Below, piece by piece: positions 47,315 to 58,352 of a stretch of DNA of 64,000 bases (positions are counted from its first letter, which is position 1; every line of letters begins with the position of its first letter). Position numbers and translations under genes: made by a program. The notes beneath the pieces are model-generated. The model saw nothing but the letters and a program-made list of their open reading frames with translations. It did not search any database and was not told the DNA's origin. Source of the stretch: Gloeophyllum trabeum ATCC 11539 (taxonomy: Eukaryota; Basidiomycota; Agaricomycetes; Gloeophyllales; Gloeophyllaceae); assembly GCF_000344685.1 (NCBI RefSeq), contig NW_006920428.1, positions 305,041 through 369,040 of the forward strand, written 5' to 3'.

Positions 47315-49142
47315 ATGCCGAAGGTCACTCGAGTGAGTCGTCATGCTAATCAGTATCCTGATTCCGTTTCGATTCCTTTCTTACGGTGCCAAAAGCCCAG
47401 CCCAGCAGGTCCGAACGCCACACACCATTCACATCCATATTACCCGCATCAGGTCCTGTACAATCATGAGTCTTCTCGGGATACCAGACTGCATGGAGCG
47501 GGAAATGCGATCCCGAGAGCTGGGCCGTCGATGGGTTTTCACGAGCCTCCTCACGCTACATTCCCTTCAGGAGGACAATATTATCATACCGGTCCTCCTG
47601 CAGCCTACGCGCCCGCAACCTGGCTTTCCCATGAGTACCCGACCGCCCAAAGCGTCTGGGCTGCTCAGAGCACTCACGTGCAAGCGGAAGGATATCCACC
47701 TTCAGGAATGAGGGCCACAACCGCCACTTGGAATCCTTATGGTTCGTACAATCCATATCAGGCAGCAAGCCAAGGGAGCGCGGCCCAGCCTGGAAATACT
47801 GGCAGGCATCCAGAAAGATCCTTCTACGGCGAGAGCAGAATGCAAGCTGTAAACGCTGCCAACGCCACCGGTGGCGAGAGGGTCATAGTGCCCGGTGCTA
47901 ACACACATCCCGGGAGGACAGTCTTAGGTCATCCTCCTGCAGGAGCTGAGTTAACGCCCACTGTAAATCGGGAGCCAGGCCGCAAGAGAGCCAGATCTCC
48001 CGATGATACGGCAAAAGACGCCCACCGACCGCACGCTGCGACCGGTCCAGCCATCGCGCAGACGACCATGCATCCCCAGGGCAAGGGGCGAAAGAGGGCC
48101 AAATTCGACAAAGCCAGCGACAGCCGAGATGGACGATCGTTTCAAGGCGTCAGTTCATCCAGACCAACGGCTGCAAGTACTTGCAATTCGCGCACGGGAA
48201 GTGGCAAGCGGACTAGGTTGCCTTCCGACGATGCGACGGACGTGACGAAAGCGAGACGTTCCGGGGCCCAATTTGAACATGTCCGAGCTAACCAAGTCAA
48301 GGGCTCAACAATTCCAGCCAGAGTAAGTATCTCACAATATCTATGCCAACAACGTGATGAACTGACGACGTCGCCTGGGTCAGGAGCAGCCACCACCCGC
48401 ATTCGAAGCGCAAACGATGCATCCTCAAACCAGAGTCGTGGCCGACCCTGCCAAGGTGAGCATCCGCCCGTCGCAGTGCCCGTATCGCACATCCAACCAA
48501 TCCTCTAATTAGGACGAGCCACTACCAATCGAGATGTACTCAGGCACCATGGACCTGTGGTCGTGCGACATCGACGACCTGAGGCGGGTCTACCTTCCCA
48601 AAGGCGCTCTGACTATGCGATACCAGGACCTGCACGACGCTATTCGGAAGCGCCAAGCTGAGGGCGACCGGACAGGCAGCATCTTCCTGCCGACACCCCG
48701 GGTATCTTCATCCTCGCCGTCCAAGAGTCCAGTTGGCGGCTTCGTCTGCAGGCTGCAGCCCGATCCTGCGCCAGGAAAAGCGCGTACGGCGGGGACATAC
48801 GAGATAATCGTGCAGTGCCTCGAGGCGGAGAGGCGTTTGATCTTCCGCCCGGACGAGATAACTTTCTTCCCCTGCCCGAATTCGGTCGTCCTAAAGGCCG
48901 GTGTGTCCGCCACCGCGACAGACCGAGCGGAAGGAGTACTGAAGATGACTCGCGTCTGGGAAGGAAAGAATGGTCAAGAATTATTCGAGGGATTCTTTTC
49001 ATTCGGCGAGATGCGGAAGAAGGTGGAGATGGCGAAGAGTGGGGACCTCGAGAGCTTCCCGGAAGTTGGCGAGAACGAGACCAATTGGTACAGGATGGCA
49101 TTCTGGGCTATCAGGTCGAAAGACGGTCAGAGTGCGAAATGA
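47315..49142 (+). CDS. Unknown protein with disordered N-terminus and conserved C-terminal domain
   Basis: The exons 47315-48322, 48384-48455 and 48513-49142 join in frame to 569 residues. Residues 1-336 are low-complexity, rich in Ser, Pro, Gly, His and Tyr. They carry three basic clusters (GRKRARSP, KGRKRAKFDK, GKRTRLP) that look like nuclear signals. Exon 2 is a 24-residue linker. Exon 3 (residues about 361-569) is compact and looks folded: MDLWSCDIDDLRRVYLPKG, LPTPRV, GTYEIIVQCLEAERRLIF, EITFFPCPNSVVLKAG, ELFEGFFSFGE and ETNWYRMAFW. A truncated, frameshifted copy of exons 2 and 3 lies at 31605-32390; most of its differences fall at variable positions, supporting that this part was under selection. 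I do not recognise the domain. It might be nuclear; no function is claimed. Confidence 0.75.
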
Positions 49143-50375
49143 AGCGGTCAGCTACTCGCCTTCAGCAAGTCACTCTAGGGGTCACAACAGCGGACAAGCA
49201 CGATCTCTGTAGATATAGAGCGGACATAGCCGGATATAATCAGACGGTGTAAATTACGATACTGTAAAACGAGCTTCGAACCTACCCCATGCACCTTCCC
49301 GATCCCTTCATCCCTCAACCCAACCACCCAAAAAGACTCTGTAAGTCTTACCGCTCCCACGTCTTGTTCTCTTTCTTAGTCTGCTGTACTCCCAAATAAA
49401 TGACAAGAATCCCTTAAACGGCGCCTGACTATCGCCGCCGACCCAAGCGTGCTTCTCGAACGCGCCCTTAGCAGAGCTAATCTCATCGTTCTGCGGGGTG
49501 AGGACCTGGTGATGGGGGGAAAGTCCTCGCTTTCGATGAAGTGATAGACGGCTTCTCTTGAGTAGATTCAATTCTGTTTCGTACGGCAGGCCGGCCCGCC
49601 ATCCGATCGCGGATGGGCCGGCAGTGAAACCAACCTGGTGCTCTTTCATCTCCGGCAGAGTATAGACGCGGCAGGAAGGCTTGAGCGGTGTAATCGGGAT
49701 TGGCTTGTTACGCGAGGATAGTGTTGTAAAGATCGATGTACATGCCTTCCAAGCCATCTTTCGGCAGGGAAGCCTTGCGCTGGAACGGCAAATTCGCAGA
49801 GCAAAAGTCGCAATTACCAGTATAAGCCGTTCCAGATACCTTCTCCGGGTCCGCGATAGGCTGACGGAACGTTAAAGTCGGCCGCTATTCCACCTCTTTC
49901 ACCGTTGCAACAGCGGTGTCCCCGCGCTTGGACGCCTCATCCGAATCTACTGAGAGGGCGGCTTTATCCGACTTACCGGTCAATTCTGCTGCTTTGCGGC
50001 AAGTGAATTTGGCCGGTATAGAAGCGTTCATGCCAGCAGAACGTGGCTTCTTCGCCTACGTCTTCCGTATGTGTCAGGCATCGACACACAAAGAGTCAAG
50101 CTCACCTAAAAATCTGCTTTTGGTATGGTGAACGACAATGCGCAACGGTACGAGTGGCTATGAAATGGATGCTGTGCTTGGATCAGAAGAGTGGCGGCGA
50201 AGATCGGTGTGGCGACCAATCTAGTGACTTACGCACGTCACGTGAGTGCAATCCGTGTGACAGCCTGTGACTCGCAGCCACAGCGGAATCGACCCTCCGG
50301 GGCCTCAGTACGACTGCCACATGCCCTTTGGCATACCTCTCGCACTGCTGATGCTGTAAAGACTCATTCACCTTG
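49143..50375 (-). other. Minus-strand hypothetical ORF and flanks
   Basis: A minus-strand frame from ATG 49757 to stop 49308 (149 codons) contains ISSAKGAFEKHAWVGGDSQ, shared with the remnant at 32391-33095. Upstream of it, a different minus-strand frame (about 49880-49730) also looks protein-like (YTGNCDFCSANLPF with a CxxC), so a multi-exon or broken gene may span about 49.3-50.0 kb. I could not join it convincingly. The remaining stretch before MED31 shows nothing. Confidence 0.4.
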
Positions 50376-50929
50376 ATGTCGACTCCAGCACTCCAGATAC
50401 ACGAACCAAACGATCCCAGAGCGGCGAACCGGGCCCGGTTCGAACTCGAACTCGAATTCGTGCAAGCGCTCGCGAATCCGTTCTACTTGCATTCGCTCGG
50501 ACAGCAGGGGATTTTGGACCAGCCAGCTTTCATAAATTTCCTGGAATATTTGCAATACTGGAAGGACAAGGACTACGCAAGATTCATCCAGTGAGGCTGT
50601 TGCCCTTCTGAGAGGTGTTCGTGCACTGTGACATCGCCGGATGCCAGCTACCCGCACGCTCTTCACCACCTCGACCTCCTACAACATGCCCAGTTTCGGG
50701 CAGAAATTCGGAAAGACGAGTGGAGAGAATATCTTAACCAGAAGCAGTTTGATCACTGGCGGACTTGGTGAGCGCTCTTGCTAGTAGTCCAACCTAAACG
50801 GTTGTCAATCCTTGGAGCAGGCGTGACCCCAAATATCTCAATGCGCCTAAACCTGTGAAAGAAGATCCGGTTAATCCGGATGCCATCGGAAACGAGTCAA
50901 GCACCATCTTAAATACATCAGGCCTCTGA
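50376..50929 (+). CDS. MED31: Mediator complex subunit 31
   Basis: MED31 (Soh1) is a middle-module subunit of Mediator, which links transcription factors to RNA polymerase II. The exons 50376-50590, 50648-50767 and 50821-50929 join to 147 residues. The whole conserved core is present: RFELELEFVQALANPFYL, LGQQGILDQPAFINFLEY, LQYWKDKDYARFI, then YPHALHHLDLLQHAQFR, WREYLNQKQFDHWRTW and RDPKYLNAP. The ATG at 50376 was chosen because upstream codons in frame offer only TTG. A short acidic/polar tail follows the core. It is a single-copy housekeeping gene and marks the right border of the repeat-rich region. Confidence 0.95.
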
Positions 50930-51454
50930 TAGTTTCCTCTTGTCTAACTTCTGCTTTTCCAGCAAGTGTCTAATGCCAGAAGAAGCTCACTCGGGTGTTT
51001 GCAGGAAGTATGACGCTCGTTTTCATGACGAGGGCTATCTCTAAATGCTATTCCTGGCATTCTTCTTTGAATATCTCTGTCTCTCCGTCACGGAAGTTCG
51101 CCCTTGTATGCGCCTATTAACATTTACGAAGAATCCACAAGGTTCCACGGCCACTCGGCGTTGCCGTCAGTCCCTGTGTCTGTTGCTTGTGACTCTCTTC
51201 AGACATGTCAATTCAACGGTAGGCGCTCGCGGCACTATCTCGCGATGTCGTAGGTGTGAAGCTATGGCAACCCGGCAATTTAAGGAATCCTTAGATTATG
51301 AATTCCAAGTCGCAGACCTGTTTTTCGTGATTTCCCAGCGACACTGACTTGATCGTGTTTTTTCTCCTCTCCCCAGGCACTTGACTCTGGCGTTGCGTTG
51401 CACGCGCATCCACGCCGCACTTGGGCGTCATTATCTTATGACTAAATGTGTCCC
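50930..51454. other. Intergenic, nothing recognised
   Basis: 3' flank of MED31; only short frames. Confidence 0.4.
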
Positions 51455-52043
51455 AGCATTTTCTACTATGTAGCGGTGAGTCCGCCGCTCCTGCAAAGTC
51501 CGACTGATAGTACGAGTGAATGTGCCGATGTTTCGTAGGATCGTGCCTAGATCTCGGATGCAGATTGACATGCAGAGTCCGATATCTCGCTCGGTGAACC
51601 TTCGTCGATTTCTCGTTGCACCCCGACCTTTGACTAAGACAGATACCAATTTCATGTGGGGTGTGTACACTGACGCCCAAGGGTGCTCTCGAATCTTAGA
51701 CTATCAACCATTCTTTGCGTAGTTGGTTGAGAGGCCAAGAATAGCATAACCTGCAACACGCCGCTATTCCGGAAGCTGTGTGAGGACAGCAGAGGTAAGT
51801 CTTCTTCCGTTTGATGAACTTGACCCCCACGGCACGTTATCCTCGATCTCCGGACAATTTCGGGTTAGATTGAACTTTGTGAATCCGGAGCGAAGACGTC
51901 TGAAGCCTTCCGACGGGCGCAGTCCGTAAACCAGTTGTACGTGGTTCCTCCCAACCTACATTATTCTCCTTGATTTGAATGCATTCGCGCCTACGGTACC
52001 ACGATCCACTTCATCGCTTCATATGTGACCGAACTATCGATAT
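51455..52043 (+). repeat. Dispersed repeat, copy 1 (inverted partner at 63281)
   Basis: About 590 bp align, in inverted orientation, with 63281-63858. Well-matched stretches include GATCGTGCCTAGATCTCGGA (51539-51558) and the segment around 51850-51905 (CCGGACAATTTC, GGTTAGATTGAACTTTGT). Intervening parts are more diverged but collinear, including a shared GAGGACAGCAGAGGTAAGTC. Conserved GGTAAGT-like donors hint at a decayed gene, but I cannot name it. Confidence 0.7.
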
Positions 52044-52942
52044 CCAAGTCGGAGTGAGTCAAATGTCTCGTCTGGGCTACCCGAATCGCGTCGCGGACGG
52101 TCCTAGTCTTTGGGAGCTTCGGGTACGCTCGGCAACTCTACGCGATCGCAGTCCAAGATGTTAAAAGGTCGGAGCAGCAGCATTAGGGATGCCGCCAGTA
52201 CCTACAAGGTCGGTCACAACACTATTTATCTCGCTCATGTGTGTGCTGGAGGCGAAGGAGTCGAAGTACCCTTGCATACAGTGGTCCGTACGCTCGTTCG
52301 CACCTGACTCTCACGGCTGTACTGGGTGCATCCCGACATCAGCGCTCGCATCCCCGCCTCACACCCACACCCCGCACGCCCCGCCCCCGCCCCCCGCGCC
52401 TGAGCTAGCATCCGGCACCTTGGCACTGCACCGCAACTGCACCTCGTAAGTATCCCGGCCTCGCACACAAGTCTTGCATCTGGCACCTCCGAGCCCACCG
52501 CACCGGCGCCTTGCACCAGAGTCCAGCTGTATTACCGTGGATCCAGGAACAACGAAATGTTTCGGCTCACATACGCTCCCGGGCCTCCCATTCACCCCTC
52601 AAGTTCCAGGAGCTATATGGAATGAGCTGAGACGCTGTGTACATATAGTCTACATGTGCGGCGTCCCAGCTTATCCCAGTAGCATTCAAGACTCGATACT
52701 GCACTCTCCGAACTTCTCTGAGAGAACTCCACTAGTACAGTTGACATTACTATCGCTATTTTGAACCCATATAACCTCTACAGCGCCTATCCAGCCCAGG
52801 CTTAAACTTGAAATGTAACGGCGCCTCCCTACCTCCGACATCAACCCCATTACCTCATCCGGCTGAGAGCGCCCAGCCGCGCGCTATAAGAGGTCTCGAG
52901 CTCGTCGCACTCCGTACGCGCCCACTCGCACCTATTTCGACG
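52044..52942. promoter_or_regulatory. Upstream region of the acyl-CoA synthetase
   Basis: No gene is visible. It includes a very Pro-coding, C-rich tract at about 52360-52410. TATAAGAG at about 52885-52892 is a probable TATA box about 55 nt before the ATG at 52943. Confidence 0.5.
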
Positions 52943-55900
52943 ATGTCGTTCGTGCCGTGGCCGGAGAAGCTAGATTACACAAGGCAGGCAGAAGAGGTCC
53001 CGGGCACGAAGAGGGCTGGGCAGACCGCGCATTATCGGAATGGTACGTCGGCATCGACTTTGGACCCTTGGTGCACCGACTGACGAGTGCGCTATAGCCA
53101 TCTGGGGCCTCGTCGGCCACACGCCCGACTCCATCCAGACCCTCCCGCAGGTCTTTGACATCGGCCTGGCAAAGTCGCGGCACGAGCCCTTCCTTGGGCA
53201 TCGACCTCTTCTCTCTTCGCCCTCCACCGATACCCCGGTGCACGCGGGCTACTATGTATGGCAGACATACGCTGAGGTCGATCAGAGAAGGAAAGCGATT
53301 GGGAGCGCGGTGTGCAAGTTGTTCGAGCGTGGGGGGTGGGAGGGCGTCAGGGATGGAGGGAGGGAGATGCAGACGGTGGGGATCTGGAGCGCGAATCGCC
53401 CGGGTGAGTACTAGTGGACCGATAGTCAATGGGGAGGGAAGGAAAGGGGCGTGCTGACGCGGTGTGTTAGAGTGGCAGATCGTTGACTTTGCGCTGCACG
53501 CGTACGGCAAGGTCGGCGTGAGCTTGTACGACACGTTGGGGAAGGACTCTGTCGGTGCGTCTTTCCCTCCCATCTTTCCCTCTCCTTCCATTGTCCTAAC
53601 AGCCCCTTCCCCGCTTCACCCCTCTCTCATAAATTACAAAGAATATATGTAAGCCCACCCCTTCTCCCACCCCTACCCTGCCCTCCCTGACATAACACCC
53701 AACCCTAGCATCACCCACGCTGCCATCCCCCTGCTCTTCGCCTCGTCCTCGCACATCTCCGCGCTCCTCAAGCTCGCCCACCAGGGACTCATCCCGTGTC
53801 TCAAGACTATCGTCTGCCTCGACAGCCTGCAAAGCGAAGAGGGGCATGTGTTGAGGGAGTGGGCGGGAGACGTTGGCGTGGGGCTTTTGGATTTGGGACA
53901 GTGTGAGTGATCTGAATTTGTGCAGGAGGGGATGGGAGAGTGCTGATAAGGGGACGGACGGGAGCAGTGGAGGAAGAGGGACAGAGGGAGGTGAGAGAGC
54001 CGATGCGGGTGAGTAAGCATGATGTGGCGTGTATATGTTACACTTCCGTATGTCCCCCTCTCGTCCTTCCCCTTCCTTCCCCGCCTTACCTCACCTCACC
54101 TAGGGAACCACGAGTACACCAAAAGGCAAGCACCTCCATTCTACACGCCGTATATGCGCTAAACTCACAATGCGCGGCCGACGACAGGCGTTATCCTCAC
54201 GCACGGCAACCTCACGAGCGTGACGCAGACGAATCTGTACGGGAACACGTTCCCGGGCGGCAAGGGGCGGCTGTTGAGCTATCTGCCGCTCGCACATATC
54301 TACGAGGTGCGTCGATCCGTGCTGTCCTGTTCTACTCACCTGACCCACCCCTCCTTTCCTATCCAACCGAATGTCCTCGTGACCTATAATCTAACCGTGA
54401 ACACCACAGCGCATCTGCCAGCACTTCGTCGTTGTCTCCGGTGGGTCCATCGGGTTCAGCACCAACAACCCCCTCGCTCTCCTAGCCGACCTGCAGCTGT
54501 TCAAGCCGAACTTCTTCCCCACCGTCCCCCGTGTTTTGAATCGGATATACCAAGCCTCGATAGCAGGGGCCGGGGATGGGGTGAGGGGGAGGGTGTTTAG
54601 GGAGGCGGTGAGGAGGAAGGTGGGGGTGCTCAGGGAGACGGGCGGGAGTGGGTGGGGGGTGTGGGATGTGGTGGTGTTTCGGAAGGTGAGTGCGGCGGGC
54701 GGATGTGGTGTGGAAGACGGAGGACACTGAGGGGGTACGATACAGATACAGGCGATGCTGGGCGGGCGCGTCGCGCTGATCACGTGCGGGAGCGCGCCCA
54801 TCGCGCCGGAGGTGATGGAGTTCGTGCGGGTCGCGCTGAGCTGCGACGTGATCGAAGGTGCGTTTCGCCCCGCTTTCCCCTTTCTTACTCGCCCTCGTCT
54901 CATACACCCCGTCAGGGTGAGTACATATATGCCCTCGTATCCCCTCGCCGCACACTCACCCCGACTCGTCGCCAGCTATGGCATGACGGAGAACTGCGGC
55001 ACGTGCCTGCGCGTCCTGCCCAACGACCCGCACTCGAGCGGGACGGTCGGCGGGCCGCAGCCGTGCAACGAGGTGAAGCTGATCGACGTCCCCGCGATGG
55101 GGTACCACGCGGAGGACCGGAGGGGCGAGATTTGTGTACGGGGGGAGAATTGTTTTGGGAGGTATTTGAAAGGTGAGTTTGAGTTAGTCGTTGGGAGGTG
55201 TGGGTGTGGAGATGGAGGCGAAACGGAAACGGAAACAGAAACCGGACAGAGGGACACAAACTGACGAGGAATTGCAGATGACAAGAACACGCGCGAGACG
55301 GTGGACGCCGAGGGGTGGGTGCACACGGGGGACGTCGGCGAGATGGACGCGTGCGGGCGGATCCGGATCATCGACCGCGTCAAGGTGCGCTGTTCTCACC
55401 CCCCACCATTCTCTCTTCCCAGCCATGCAGTACTGATTTCGATGACATGCAAACCGCGTAACAGAACATAATGAAGCTTGCGCAGGGCGAGTACGTCGCG
55501 CTCGAGAAGATCGAGAACCTGTACAGCGCGTCCCCGCTCGCGGCGCAGCTCTTCGTGCACGGCGACGCGCTGCAGTCGTACCTCGTCGGCGTCGTCGTGC
55601 CCGAGCCGGTTCACCTCGCTTCTATTGCCTCCAGGATCCTCGGTGCGCAGGTGAAGGCGGAGGATGCGAAGGCGCTGGCGGGGGCGGCGCAGGATGAGAA
55701 GGTGCGCGCGGCGATTCTGGGGGAGCTGGATAAGGAGGCGGGGAAGAATGTATTGAAAGGGTGGGTGGCTCGTTTAGGGTGTTGTAAGGTGTGCTGAGCA
55801 GGTCTGTAGGTTCGAGAGACTGAAGCGTATCCACGTGTCGCTCGACCCGTTCACAGTCGAGAATGGGTGCTTGACGCCGACGCTGAAGATACGACGGTAC

Positions 55901-56056
55901 GGCCGTCCCTCCTGGCCTTGCATCTTCGTATCAGCTGCTCACCTTGTATCTTACGACCGTTCCAGGAAGGATGCGTATAACAAGCATAAGGTGGAGCTGG
56001 ACGCTTTGTATGCGCTGGGCGAGCCGACGTCCTCGCAGGCTGCTGCTAAGTTATAG
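52943..56056 (+). CDS. Long-chain acyl-CoA synthetase with peroxisomal signal
   Basis: It activates fatty acids to acyl-CoA using ATP. Sixteen exons give 692 residues: 52943-53042, 53098-53403, 53471-53554, 53642-53648, 53709-53902, 53968-54047, 54104-54125, 54188-54306, 54410-54685, 54746-54857, 54916 (one base), 54976-55172, 55278-55384, 55465-55760, 55810-55896 and 55966-56056. Motifs in order: the AMP/P-loop region [12 protein letters not shown] (an unusual Ser after the second Thr), [27 protein letters not shown], and the fatty-acyl signature [21 protein letters not shown]. The C-terminus AKL is a type 1 peroxisomal signal, so the product likely feeds beta-oxidation. The 7-nt exon supplies EYI; the 1-nt exon restores the frame before YGMTE. 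The intron 54126-54187 starts with GC. Confidence 0.9.
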
Positions 56057-56191
56057 ATGTCTGAACGGCATCCTGGTCGTGCGTGATCATGCTATTCTTT
56101 CATCGTTCTATTCATGACTTATATGACGAATAAATACAATTCAAAATACACATGCGACCCTCGAAAGTCCGTGGATGTTTTGTTATGCTCC

Positions 56192-58352
56192 TTAGAGGCC
56201 CACGGCGGTCCTCAGCTTGGCGTAGTTAGGCGTGCCGAGGCCGGTAACCTGTGAAGGAGCATACAGTCAGTAGCTTGCGATGTAGAAACAGTGATAGCGA
56301 CGTACCGGATCCCATCCAGATGCCGTGGGGAAGCCGTTAGTGTTGCAGCCGGGGTTGGAACCTTCAAACGTCCATCAGCACATCACGAAGTAAACCGCCA
56401 TCGTAGAACCCACCGCTCGTGATGTCCGTGAAAGCAGACGCCGCGCCAGAGTAGAGCAACGGGTTCAAGAATCCCAGCGTGCTCTTCCCCGCCGCGAGCA
56501 GCTCGCTGTTCAGCAAGCCCACAATGCTCGCGAAGATGGGGCTCGAGCAGCTCGTGCCCGCGACGTACACCGTGCTCCCGCCCACGACGATCTCGACCTC
56601 GTTACCCTGCGCAGCGACGTCGGGGTACGCCCGCCCCGAGGCGTTAAAGTACCCTGCGTTGGTGCTGCCGAGCGTGGAGAGGTAGCTCGAGACGGCGGAA
56701 GATTGGTAGTCGGGGACGCCGAAGTAGTTGGAGAAGCCACCTGAGGAGAAGGAGGCGCCGGTCTCGGGCGCGGTGCCCGTCGTCGCGCCGACGGAGGTCA
56801 GGCTGGGGGAGGGTGAGAAGGCGTGTGAAAGGAGAGGGGGAGCACTCACTAGGGGCAGCCGGAGGGGAAGGTCGGCACGAATGCGCTGCAGCTCGCGTCG
56901 TTGCTGCCGCCGACGCCGCTGTCGCCGGACGCGTACAGGACGGTGACGCCCTGCGCGCCGAGCTGCATGTAGTTGTTGCACAGTTTGCTGGGAGGGATCA
57001 ACCATGTATCGCCACCTGGCAGCTTATGGCGAATTACTCACTTGGCTTCGGCGATGCCGACTTGGCTCTCAGTCTCGCCTGGACAGTCAGATCAGCTTGC
57101 AGTTGAATGTACATATCTGCGGTGTGCATACCATACGATGTGGTGACCACTTGCGGAGGCGACTCCAGGCCGAGCAACCAAGTGGACACGTCGTAGAAGC
57201 CGTCGCCCCCGTCGCCGACGGAGACGAAGGTGACAGGGACACCGGTGGCAACGCCGACGGTGTACTGCATGTCTAGGTCCTGTTTGCGAGGTCAGATGAG
57301 ACTCCTTTGTCGTCTGCGAAAGTACGCACCGCTTCGGTCCCGGCTTGGCTGGGGTCCTGGGGGTTGCTGCCGCCGTCGAGCGTCTCGAGGGAGAACGTGG
57401 TGGACGGGTCGATGTCCGTACGGAACTGCTCCAGGAAATCCTGGAGAGCGCTGTGTCATGGGCGTTCCTTCAGATCCCTGTCCGCGCACGTACCTGCAGA
57501 TCAGCCTCGTTGGCGTACTGGTCGATGAAACCGGTCACCAGGATCTTGCTGTCCTGGTTCGGAGCAGCTGTCGACGGGATTCCGTAGATGCTCTGCAGAC
57601 AAGCCGGGGTGATCCCGCCGCTGCAAGCGTCATCGGCGGAGGTCGAGACCTCCGGGGCAGGTACGACGTGGACTGGAGCGTAGATGGTGGCCGAGGCCTT
57701 GGCTATGCCAAACCTAGGAGAAAGGTACGTCTAACTCAGCAACCGGACAGCCACAAAGGGCGGCGGACGTACGAGACGGTCGGACGGACCAGTTCGATAT
57801 GCTGCTTCAAAGAAGCAGGGAGGGAGTAGGACAGCGTGCGGATGGCTTTCGTGCCGGTCTCGGTGTGCGTGAAGGTCGTGAAATCGGCGTCGAAGAGCTC
57901 GTTCGCCTGGCTGACGGGGATCGAGAAGCTGAGCCAGTCGCCCGCGGGCGTGTCCTTCGTCGCGGTGATGTTGTTCGCTTTGAACCAATCCGTGACCGCG
58001 TTCACGGTCTCATCGGTGGGTTTCACGTATTCGTCCACCTAGACGAGAAGCACCTTAAGGTATCTCAGAGAGTAGTGGTGAGGAATGATCATACCTCGGC
58101 TTTGGACAGGTGCTGGCCGTATAGGGGACTCTGGGGGGTACTGACGTCGTAAAGTACCTTTTGCAGACCAGAGATGTCTTTGGAGTACAGACCGACGGAG
58201 AGTTTCAGCATGGTCTCCGGGGATGCTGGGCCCTCCTTGACGAAGCCGCTGGGAACGCTGTCGCGGCGCTCATGCACTACAAGGTCGCGCGTGACCGGCT
58301 TGGCGAGGGTGCCGGTCAGCAGCAGCGCGAAGAAAGCAGCGGAGACGAGCAT
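56192..58352 (-). CDS. Secreted sedolisin-type serine peptidase (S53, tripeptidyl-peptidase-like)
   Basis: It is an acid-active extracellular peptidase. The exons 58352-58095, 58038-57773, 57713-57494, 57440-57330, 57279-57132, 57078-57042, 56987-56850, 56802-56414, 56361-56306 and 56248-56192 join to 559 residues. Residues 1-17 are a signal peptide. A pro-domain (about 18-200) includes SPLYGQHLSKAEV and the DWL block. The catalytic Glu and Asp lie four apart in GTEADLDMQ (about 284 and 288), the oxyanion Asp in YASGDSG, and the Ser in GTSCSSP (about 477). SNPGCNTNGFP and ASGWDPVTGLGTPNY near the end are the calcium-site region. All family residues are present, so it should be active after self-processing. 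An 11-base run of G lies just upstream of the start (about 58362-58372). It converges with the acyl-CoA synthetase, with only 135 bp between the stops. Confidence 0.93.

Noticed and set aside
22751..49142. A new defence or biosynthetic system formed by the FunK1 cluster and its neighbours
   Set aside because: The intervening genes are mostly broken and differ from copy to copy; the only recurring partner is the unknown duplicated gene, whose link can be explained by segmental duplication alone.
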